Origin: Branchiostoma floridae | Lineage: Eukaryota; Chordata; Leptocardii; Amphioxiformes; Branchiostomatidae | Direction of reading: 5' to 3' | DNA: 64,000 nucleotides | Assembly: GCF_000003815.2 (NCBI RefSeq) | Contig: NC_049997.1 | Span: forward strand, 14,316,323-14,380,322 | Shown: positions 43,001-55,000 of the stretch, in pieces | Layout: each line of letters begins with the position of its first letter | Numbering within the stretch: position 1 is the first letter of the stretch | The notes under the pieces: model-generated | Told to the model about the DNA's origin: nothing | Database searches by the model: none | What the model saw: the letters and a program-made list of their open reading frames with translations, nothing else | Made by a program: the position numbers and the translations under genes

Positions 43001-46000
43001 GGGCGATGAAAGCTGGAAGTGATTAGATTTTGGGCCCCCTAGCAGCTTCCCTTGGTACTGCAGCGCAACTTCCGGTTTTGCTATCTCGTGTTCTGAACAC
43101 GCTATGGTCACGATTTTTGAGTGTTAGATAGCTCTTGTGCTCAGGAATAAGTGACATAAGTTTTGGCCCCCTACCGACTAGGTTTGGGATAGCAGGGGCA
43201 TTTTTGTCAAAAACTTCTGAAGAGGATAACTCAAGAAGGGAACGATGGATTTTCATGATTTTTGGTATGTTGGTACCTTAGACAATGCTGTACAAGATAA
43301 GATACTAATTATGCAAAGTAGGAGTAAATTTGCATAATTAATGAGAATATTCTATCATAGCAGCTTTTTCAATGTATCTCTTGTCCCGGACATGATATAG
43401 TCTTGACATTTGGGTGGTAGATAGCTTGCAGTGTCATGACAGAGTGGGGCAGATTTCAGCCCCCTAACATGTAATTTTGGAACTGCAGGGGCGTTTTTGT
43501 CAAGACATTCCAAAGAGGATAACTGCAGAAAGGATTGACGGATTGGCATCATTTTTGGGGTGCAGGTAGCTTAGGCAAAGGTGTTCATAATGATATACAT
43601 GTTATGCATATGAGGACCTTATTTGCATAATTAATGAGGAAATTGTATAATACCATTATTAGCAATAACTGGACCTCAATAAATGTAACACTTATTAATT
43701 ATGATAGATGGAATATAAACAGATACCAAATATGGTAATGAGGAACTTATTTGCATAATTTATGTAAAAATTGCGAAGCCGCTTTATGTCTAATGATTGG
43801 AATTTTGTACTTGTACATGCGTACGTTAGTCATTGATGAACAACACCACGCATAAATTATGTTAATGTGTTAGTCAATTGCATGAAATTTACAAAGCTCT
43901 AAATTTTCATGGAGGTATGAGGTAGCCGAACTCTAGTTCTTTATATTGATTTGATCATTGATGGCATATATTTGCTCATTTTGAAGCGGCTTTGTATTGA
44001 TTTACAGTGCAGTATGGTCAAAACCTTTTCTTGTTTTTTGAAATGGCCAAAAAATTGATGTGTGTGGAAATCATTCTTTTTATAATCAAATCAGCATCAT
44101 GGCATTAGTAGTAGTGTTGACCATTTTGTGCAAACTAGTCATCCACCTCAAAATGTAGGAACACAAAACATTTGAAAGACAATCATTTTTATGCAGCTAC
44201 TCTCCCATTGGCCAAACAGCTGATTGCCATGCTGTCATTGGTCGGACTACTAATTGTGATAGACAGTTAGGATTGGTCTGTACAACATTTACAATCTAAT
44301 CTTGATCCCTTAGCTTCCCTGGAGCCTGGTGTTACCTATGTGTTCTATGTGAGGGCCTGGTACACAGACAACATCTACAGAGAGTTTCAGTCCAACGGTG
44401 TCAGGGCTGACCAAACTCCACCAAAGAGGTCAGGTTCAAGAAAGGTCAGTGTTTTCTTTCAAGTTGTAACCTGCATGTATTGTACAGTGCCCCTGGACCA
44501 AGACATGTAATGTAAATATTGAGTATTGTAATACTTTGTACGTCATTGTTTGTATGAAGTCCAGGAAGATTATTGGCGTGCCCAGGGGCATGTCACTAAT
44601 GGATTTTCAAATAAAGTCTCAATGCACTACCAAAAATTGTTGCAGTCTTCATAGATCTAATAATGTTGGACTTTAGGCAGGGTTCTTTGCTCACTGTACT
44701 TGTTGGGAAGAGCTATGGAAATTGTCTTGGTACTATGAACCTAGCTTTTGATGAAAAAAGTACTAACTGGTAGCAAGCAGATAGCTTCATTGTGTTCCTT
44801 GTGAAGTCAACAAATTTAAGAAGTTAGAAGATAGTGTTCTTTGAAACCCATTTTTGATATCTGATGTTTGGTTTTGCTGCAGATCAAAGACCTGACTTCC
44901 ACCTCAGAACAACATGATGTGGAGTACATGGCCCAGACAGACAGCCTGAGTGCCAGCTGGGAGTATGTTTTCCTTGATGCCATCAATAGTGGGAACGACT
45001 ATCATTTGGAGCACTTCGAGCTGGCCCTGGGTACCTACCCTGGAGGTAAGTCATGGTGACATCTCCACTGCAAATTTGTGACATCCCAAATACATTCATG
45101 TGCATTTCTCTGTACACAGTGGCAGTGCTACTTGTATGCATTGTTTAAACTGCAAATTTGAAACACTGCACAAATTTGCCCTTCTACCATAAAATTAGAT
45201 CCCAGCAAAATCAATGAATTTGTTTCTTGTATTATATGAATTGCAGGATTACCAGTTAAGTGAAGCTTTTAGGCAAAATATTCCAGTATACATCGATAAT
45301 AGCCTCTTATAAACACTTTTGTTGCTTTGAAAAGGAGTACATTTAGTATTGCTTTATACTTGCTGATCATGTATATTGATCATACTTGCTGATGATGTAT
45401 CTATAAAGCTCTTAGATTCTCAAACAATAGATTTGAAATATGATACATGCAATGTATTATTTCCCACAGGAGAAGACGTGAAGAGGTTTGCCGACAACGT
45501 TGTCTCAGGGACTGCCACGTCCCACACTTTCACGGGCCTGTCTCTGCAGTCAGGCAAGACGTACTACACCTCGGTACGGGCGTATAACCATGCCGGACTC
45601 CACGGCACCTTCCACACTGATGGGGTCATGGTGGACACTGTAGCACCCACAGCAGGAGTGGTCTTTGATGGGCAAGGTACGAAAATGTCCTAACTTACGT
45701 CTTTTGCGGAAGTCTGAACGTTGTGGGAAACCTCATTTGGGAGATACTAATTAGTCTTTGTATACATCTAGCATTTAACAATTTGGCAGTCTCTTTGNNN
45801 NNNNNNNNNNNNNNNNNNNNNNNNNNNNNNNNNNNNNNNNNNNNNNNNNNNNNNNNNNNNNNNNNNNNNNNNNNNNNNNNNNNNNNNNNNNNNNNNNNNN
45901 NNNNNNNNNNNNNNNNNNNNNNNNNNNNNNNNNNNNNNNNNNNNNNNNNNNNNNNNNNNNNNNNNNNNNNNNNNNNNNNNNNNNNNNNNNNNNNNNNNNN

Positions 46001-49000
46001 NNNNNNNNNNNNNNNNNNNNNNNNNNNNNNNNNNNNNNNNNNNNNNNNNNNNNNNNNNNNNNNNNNNNNNNNNNNNNNNNNNNNNNNNNNNNNNNNNNNN
46101 NNNNNNNNNNNNNNNNNNNNNNNNNNNNNNNNNNNNNNNNNNNNNNNNNNNNNNNNNNNNNNNNNNNNNNNNNNNNNNNNNNNNNNNNNNNNNNNNNNNN
46201 NNNNNNNNNNNCATGTTGTAGTCAGAAAGTGATAATTACATTAATTTCAGCACCAAGGACAGCACTTAATTACTTCAAACACTGAAGTTGCATACATGGG
46301 ATCAAATTTCTAAGGGATTCTTGGAATGATGTTGGAAGGAATGATATTTGCAAGCAAAACCTAAAGACTCTCATGAGATTTAGAGATTCAGCAACCTTCA
46401 ATGAATTTGGTCAACGGTTGCACAGTGTTAAGCCTGCTTAGTTATTAGCTGTAAAATGCTATAAAAATGCATTTTGGGACCTATATTATGGACCCGTTGT
46501 TTTTATTTATTTATTTCTGTTTTCTTTATACAGGGTTGACACACTCAGTACCATGTGCACTGCTTTTAACCCTGCAAGTTGCTCAAATACTCAATCCACA
46601 CATGTAACAAACATGATCCTCTTACTAAACAGGTCCTGGCGATGAGACCTACACGTCCAGTACAACCATTGTGTCCGCATTTTGGCACGGGTTCAACGAC
46701 CTGGACTCGGGCATAGACAAACACTTCTGGTGCGTCGGGGAGACCTCTGACCCGTCTGAGTGCAGCGTCATGGACTGGACAGACACTGGGCTGGTGCAGG
46801 AGCGAACAGTCACACTTTCAAAGAGTCTGACCAGTGGTGAGGACATTATATTTTGAAGAAGAGTTAATCTATCATTTCCAGACGTTTCAGTGTATAGGGC
46901 AGTGCACATCTCTGTTTTTCTAGCCATTAGGTCATATTGAGAACATGCACAGCATTATTTGTTATGTTGATAAGTTTCTAATAATTATGCCAGTGTCTAT
47001 TTGGAGATGTTAATAATAGTGACCATGTAAAATGGGAGTGTCAGAGGATATTAGAATGTTCAAAAATGATTCACTGATGTACAAAAAGAGAATTCAAACC
47101 ATTTTTTTTATCTTAACGAGATTGTACAGAGCAAGTTCATTAGACCACTTTCAAGGCAATAAACTAAGAAGTTGGAAATAACATGGCACAGAAATAGCGG
47201 TGGACATTTGTTTTGAAGGCTGATAAATTGCAGACAGGAGGGAAGCAGTTGTTGTCGTGGGCACTTGTCTGACACAGTAGAAATGCCCTATTAGATCAAA
47301 ATGGAAACTTTTCCTTGTGTACAGAATTTTATTGTAATTCTGGAGTTTTCGATTTTTGATGTAACGTTATCAGGACAATGTTACTTCAACAAAGTGAATG
47401 GCCAGGATGCTGCTGCAGCTGAGCATCAGACAATTACATCAGAATGGAAACTCTTCCTTGTGTGTATAGGATTTCATTGTAAGACTTGAGTTTTTATTTT
47501 ATTTTTCATGTATCAGGGCAACGTTACTTCAACAAGGTGAAGGGTCAGGATGCTGCTGGGCACCAGACTATCAGATCAGAATGGAAACTCTTCCTTGTGC
47601 GTATAGGATATTTCATTGTAAGACTTGAGTTTTTATTTTATTTTTCATGTATCAGGGCAACGTTACTTCAACAAAGTGAAGGGTCAGGACGCTGCAGGTC
47701 ACCAGTCACCAGTCGCAGTGTCTGATGGGTTCCTTGTGGACACCTCCCCTCCCATACCAGAGGCCAACCTACAGATAGGGGACAACCTGCTCATCAATCC
47801 TTCATTTGAGGACACTGTAGCCGGTGGAGCAGGTAATGATCTTAACACTGTTGTTTTAAGACTTGATAATTACAGTTGAAACTGTCCAAAAAACCAATCT
47901 GGTCTATGTATAGACATGATCATTTGAATGCTTGTATCAATGGAAAAATTATCTGATGGACTAAAAAAAGTCACTGACCATCAGGTAGTCCTTATGTATG
48001 TAGAGGTAAGACTAAATATGATAATAAACAGTTTAAAAATACATTGAATTTCAATAATCTTGTTGTACTTAGTAATACATGTACATGCAATTAGTGAATA
48101 TTTGTTGCAAAATGGAACTGTAAATTATGAAATTTTTGCAGTGATTTAATGTTCGTAGTTTTTGTGCTGACCTCAAACTTATCACGCTGCAAATGTGCAC
48201 TGTCTTGGATAACGCTTGAAGTCTGTAATTGTTTCAACCGTGGACGACTCCTTTCTCCTCCTACAATGAAATGAAGTGACCCTATAAATCAGTATACAAT
48301 AACCTCTAAACATACCATAACAACTTTGTTAGTTTCTGACTATAGTTATCTCAACTATTAAAACACTGTGAAAACTGTTCCTTAAAGGTTGGGTACTGGA
48401 AGGCGACTCCGTGGTCCAGCAGATCTCCTCCTTACCTACTGATGACTTCCAGACGAAGCACGGACGTTCTCATCTCCTTCTTCATGGCAGCATGTCTCAG
48501 ACTTTCACCACTGTGGCAGGTATGTCACAATGTTTGTTTGCTTGTATTGCATATAAAACAGGTGCCTTGCTTTCGGTAGGTCATGAGTTCGATCCTGACC
48601 GAGTCATATCAGAATCATAAAAAATGATACATGCTGCTTTCTCTGCTTAGCACTCAGCATTCAGGAAAGATTATAGAAGTTGAAAACACACCACTACCAA
48701 AACTAAACCCCTGCTGTAGTGATTGCGCAAAGTTGTGTGGCCCAGGGCTAACAGAGATGGGTGCTGTCCTATACGCTATCTCGTTTCAGTACCTCATGGA
48801 AAGGAGTATTATTTATTTATTTATTTGTTCAGCTGTTTACAAACAGCCAGGGCTGCCCAACTAGCCGTAGGCTATTGCTAAGGGCTAACCCTGAGCATTC
48901 AGGGGCCAGTCCCTGGCTTAGGCACTTACCTGGGCAAATATGCTGCAAATTATAGATTTTGCATTGATTTACAGTCCATCTTTAATTTCTGTTAACAGGC

Positions 49001-52000
49001 CAAGAATACCGCATCAGCTTTTTTGCCAACCAAGACCTGACAACGGACGTCCCCCGCCTGACCCAGGAGGGTTTGCTGACAGCGCCGGGTCTTCATCAGG
49101 TCTTCAAACTGCGGAACAGACAGGTGTCAACTGTCGACACCACCTCTACAGAGCAGTGGGACACCTGGCAAAAACAGATCTTCTACTTCACTGCTGTTGG
49201 CACCGGCTCAACTGTCACCGTCCAGTCTGTGGGTACGAAGGCTGGGATTTCGCTGGATAACTTTATGGTATGTAACCGTGGCATAGTGTTTTCTATTCAT
49301 ATTTTCAAAGCACTAATCTATAAAGCTGGCTTCACACAACAGGAAAGTAGCTTGCCCAATGAGTTGCGAGATCTAGGAGGACATTGGTGCAGCAGTATGG
49401 CCTCTGAGCCAACCACTGAGTGATTTGCAAAGGTTGCAGAGTCCCATCCAATGTTGTAGCGTAAATTTTCAGGCAAAAGATACGATCAAGTCTGAAGCAA
49501 TTTTCAATTTCAGTGACCTTCTCTGATAATAAAAAAATTTGCTTCCCTTTTCATACATGTATACTGTTTTCATTAAAAGCATTATAGGGTGGCATTTAAA
49601 CAGCTGTTACATTTTAAAGCATTGCCTTCTTTCATGATGTAAGGACGGTCCAACCTGGGCCTATGTAATTGGATATGGTACGTCCCCGCTCAGTGGGATT
49701 GCTTGGTTGTAAGCGTCGCCCAAGCCGGAAAGAACCCGCCCAGTCCTACCTTGGGTTTAAGATTATCTCTGTTAACATACCCACTTTGAAACTGTGAGCT
49801 ACTTTAAAACTCTTGGCTACTGGCTTTATTGTGTCCTTTGCTGAATAGACAATTATATTGTAGACAAGTTTACAACAGTCTGTTTTCCTCAACACCAGGT
49901 GGAACCAGTGACCTATGCCACCACCCAGTTCAACTCCACAGCCGTCTATTATGGTTTCATCGACCTGACTGCCCAGACCCTGTCAGACTGGGGGTCGGTG
50001 TCGGCCAAGTGGAGCATGGTGGATCCAGAGTCTCCTATTGTGGACTACTCCTGGGCAATTGGAACAGCCAGAGGTACAATTATATTATTAGTACAAAACA
50101 CTATGTAAGAGCTCCTTTGAGTTTAGGCTGTTTCCTGACAGTACAGTCGAAAATACTAGCCTCTTTCAGGTTTCTTTTGTTGACTGTTCTATTTCACTTG
50201 TCAAGTGTAAGACCTCGTTCATACAAGGACTGGCAAATTACATGTAGGATTCACCCAGACACAGGATTGATCTGATTTGCAAGTACTGAATAGAAACGAT
50301 CCAAATGTAGCTCTGAGGGCTTTGATCCTGATATGCCAAATCTTGATATGAATTGGGTGCAAGAATGGCGTGTAGGAATGCACAGCATATGCAAACTACG
50401 AATACTACGTAATGACTATCCGATATCTGATTTTGAAAGGTGGAACACAGCTACAGCCCTTCAGAGCTATTGGAGTCCAGGAAAGCGCACAGAACAGCGG
50501 GCTTTTCCTGCATCACGGTTCCTACGTACATGTGACTGTCATGGCAACCAATGCAGCAGGGCTGTCTGCAGGTAAGCTTTTGTTGCCATTGACCTATGGG
50601 GCCTTTGGTACATACACAATGTACAAAAGGTTGGTAATAGAAAGCGAGGTTCTGTTTTGTATCAGATTCTGCATAGTTATTAATTTTAACAGTGAGTTGA
50701 CAGGTAGTTTTATGACTTTGAAAGTTTGAAAGATATTAAAAAGTTAAACCTGGATTTACTCTTCACAAATGAAGCTCTCAGAAAATGATTTGCCATCTTT
50801 TCTTTGGCTGAGATTGTTTGGAAATGGAAGAAACCGTGTGGTAATCCACAAGTTTATTTATAAATTAATGATTTTCTGCATGAAATGAAGTGAAACACAC
50901 ATGATCACGAAAGTTGTATATTAGTGTTGATATCATACCTAGGCCAGTCTGTATTTTACAGTGTCACACAGGCTTCTTCTCTATCCCACATATAACTGGC
51001 ATGGTAAAAATGTGAATACTGGATTTGGATGTTAGAATGATTGATGTTCTCACAGTGTTTTGTTTGTGGGTACCATTTTATTCTCACCCTCTATTTTTAT
51101 GGGTATGATACAAAAGGTTCAATACAGCACAGTTTGTTCCACGTTACTTTTGGTAGGAACCTCAGGTTATACGGAATACGTTGTGCTGTAGTCTCTATGA
51201 TTGTGTAATAACCACTTAAGCTATTGCTTTTCAACAGTGCTATATTCAGAGCCTGCTCTGGTTGACCTGACTCCACCGGTGATGGGGACGGTACTGGATG
51301 GAAACACCGATGACGTGGACGTGGAATACCAGAACAGTGACATCATCTGTGCCAGCTGGTCTGACGTTAACGATGGAGAGAGTGGCATCAACTACTGTGA
51401 ATGGGCACTAGGTCAGTGGTCAGACATTAAAGAAGAGGCTTTGAAAATTGTCTATGCAGAGATTATGAATCATAGATATCCACAGAGCTAACCTACATTA
51501 ATTCAAATACAGTATCACGCCATAAAGTCTTTCATTTCTGCTAGACTAACTTAAAAAAGTTTGTATGCCATTTTATATATTCTATTAATATGTATATCCA
51601 AGGAGCATAGCTCATGTTTCTAAAGCGCTGTTTTCAAGCTTCTCAAAAACGACTCTACTTCTAGAAGTATACTTCTTCTTTGTGATGAAGCTGCAAGCTT
51701 GTGGTCCCAATCATGAATCTATGCCAGCCTTACAAAAAGAAAGTTTGTATCTTTCTGATGAAGACAACAGAGCAGCTACCAATATGTTGTCAGAGAAAGA
51801 AACTAAGGCTTTACAATGTCATGTATATCAAAGAAAACTGTTTTTTAAGTATTGATTTGCCAACCTGATGAAAGTATTTACAGATATAGCATCTGTTAAC
51901 ATAATTCCTCCAGGTCATATATCTGCAAGCCTATAGAAGAATGCCAATTAGAAATGATATCTCCAATGCAAAGTCCCTATGTATGATGCACTCCATCATA

Positions 52001-55000
52001 TGGAAAATGTGCATTCTAAAGACCCCTCAAGCCAAACACACTGTTTTTCAAAGTTGGTGCTTTATATTGTGTAACTTGGCTGACAAAACGAAAATTTTAC
52101 TGAATTGTGCAGGTACAACTCCACACCTGGCCAACCTGATGAGGTTCACCACAAGCTACATCGTGGATGGAGTGGGAGCCTGTATTGACTCATCTGGGTT
52201 CATCGCTCATGGAACAAAGATTTATGTCATTGTGCGCTGTCATAACCACGCGGGACAGGTCAGTGAAAATAATAAAAATATTCTATATTACAAGTACATC
52301 AAGTTTCAGTGAGATTGAGTGAGAGAGGGAGTGGGTGGTTTAGTGGGTTTGTGGGTGGGTGGCTGGGTGGGTGGGTGTGTGGGTGTGTGTTTGAGTGAGA
52401 GTGAGTGAGTGAGTGAGTGAGTGAGTGAGTGAGTGAGTGAGTGAGTTTGTGAGTGAGTGAGTGTGAGTGGGTAAGGGTGTGAGCGAGCGAGTGAGTTGAA
52501 GTGAGTGAGTTGAAGTGAGTGGGTGACAAAGTAATAAAATGAATGAATGAGTTGAAGTGAGTGAGTGTGAGTGTGATTGTGAGCGAGCAAGTTGAAGTGA
52601 GTAAGTGACAAAGTAAATGAATGAATGAATAGAAGTGAGTGAGTGAGATTGAGTAAATGAGTACATATTAATAGCTTCCACTTTACCATTGTTTCATCAA
52701 TCCTACAGTCTGCCACAGCCAGCTCAGACGGAGTGGTCCTGACCTCTGTGCCCCCCAGTATTGAGCACGCCTATGTCACGGTTGTGATCGAGCCCGTGAC
52801 TCAGTACGCACCCAGGAACCACTACCAGTACTCCCCGGACAAGCTGCACATCGCGTGGGGAGGATTCGAGGACCCGTCCGGGATCTATTACTTCGAGGTA
52901 AAGTTCTCCTTTATACATTTACTTGAACGATGAGACAAGAAGCGTCCTGTTCAACCAAGAAGTGTTATAGGATATATGTGAATTCTTTTTACACAACCAG
53001 CAGGTTGCTTGCGTTTCGATGTCTCTCAGACACATTTGTCAGAACTTCTAACAGGAATTCTGCTTCTCACTGCTATATGTAGCCGATGTACAATAAACAT
53101 GTAGGTGGCGCTTTTGCGGTGAGAAAACAATCCCAAACGTGGCTAAGCTTGTATCCCTTGTCCCACTTCATCACTGGGGTTGACTTTCTTATCCAGATCG
53201 CCTCCTTGATCCACCATGCCCGCCTGTTGTCTTCCTTGTCTATAACCTTGGCCCCTAGTGTTATAGTTAGTGCCCTGAATATGAAATGTATAAGGACAAC
53301 AACATTGGACCCAGGCCACACCAGAGTTCCAATCCTTCAAGTATCCTATTACACCACTTCCACCTTACACCATGCTACCACTCTGCAAAATTCAGATCAC
53401 TGTGTACACAGCTGTGAATACACACCAAGGCAAACACACAGACCAAAAACTGTGTAAACATTTTTATTATATGTTGAAGTTTTTAACTGTCATTCAACAC
53501 AAACAAATTGTTCACCTTGAATTTTTAGTCGCACATCCCTCAACCTTTTTCAGGAGTGATGATGCAATTACCCTGAGCACGTGACCTAGGGACATGTGAC
53601 TCAAGTAAAGAATCGTAGATGCGTGGCAAGTTGTATCGGCCCCCGTCTCTGTAAAGTGTCGGCTGGTGTGCTCTTATGTAGATGGCCTCCTTTACCCCCC
53701 TCGAAAAGTAATCCAAAGTAAATGAATCACCACTCCTGATGAAGATCAATGGATGTGCAATCGAATAATTCAAGTTGAGCAATTTGTGTTGAATGACAGT
53801 TAAAACTTCAATATAGATTGTACCAACACATATGAGCTTTCATGCTAATATTTTTATTATATATTGTCATTCTCAATACTATCAATTGAAAGCAAACTGC
53901 TATTTGATCACCATAAATCTTCTATGATTTCATTTTAATCTGCAGTACATGGTCGAGGGTCCAGACTTCACCTTAGCTTGGCAGGAGATGCCCTGGACAG
54001 GAGAGCACACGGCGACCCTGACTGACCTGCAGCTCATTCCCGGGGACACCTACATCGTCAGTGTCCGGTCTGTGAACTTCCTGGGGATGCAGAGTGACTC
54101 TGTCTCCACGGAGGTCAACATCGCACATCACGGGAGGCCTTTGGTCAATGGTAGGTTTACATGTACTGTAAATGCATTTAAGTTCACTTGGATTTACTTA
54201 TGTGGTAGTGGGAAAATGGAGTGTTAACGGTGGTTTTAAGCTTGCGGTAGTACCATAGACTGTAGTCTCGTACTATAATGGAAAAATGTTCATGGTGGTT
54301 TTACGTTCGCGGTAAAGTGGTCAATGCAAAAACTGCGAAGTTCGACATAAAACCACCGCAAACATTTCTGCATTTTATTTAATTTACAATATATCGATCT
54401 TAAATCAATCATGAATTGTGGTGACTAATCCATGTGATAATTGGGATCTTTCCAAATCCGGTGGAAGTATGAAATATGAATTCTACATGTGAAAATGTGA
54501 AAGTATGAAATATGAATTCTACATGTGAAAGTATGAAATATGAATTCTACATGTGAAAATGTAGTACTGAAGGGATATAAATGGAAAGTTATGGAAGGAA
54601 TTGGCAGCCAATGGATTGAATGGATGGGTTCACAACATCCGACATTTCAGCACCACCTTCATGAACTGTTGTATTATGGTGATGACCTGCCCTAAGATGT
54701 ATATGGTGTCATATTTGCATTTTGGTTCCTATAAACACTACATAAACCACCAAGTGAGCGAAGCAGGCCATTGACATTAATTATATAGCTATTATCATGT
54801 ATCAAACTGACTCATGGGTGACACAAATCTTGCATAACATAATGTAATATAGATCTTTTGATCTTACGCACTTCAAAACATTTGTCAGATCATACATCGA
54901 GTTGAAAGTAATAAGCCCACTTCTAGTACACTTGACTACTACATGTATGGGTATGTGACATGTAGACTTCTGTTAAAGAACACACAAATGGAGAATAAAG

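Noticed and set aside
45031-45036. Alternative exon 52 donor CTGG|GTACCT
   Set aside because: The GTAAGT at 45046 keeps the TYPGGED repeat motif and gives the correct phase to exon 53.
45723-46232. ORFs across the N block
   Set aside because: Made of unsequenced bases.
52299-52716. THSLTHS-type ORFs on the minus strand
   Set aside because: Translation of a GAGT microsatellite.
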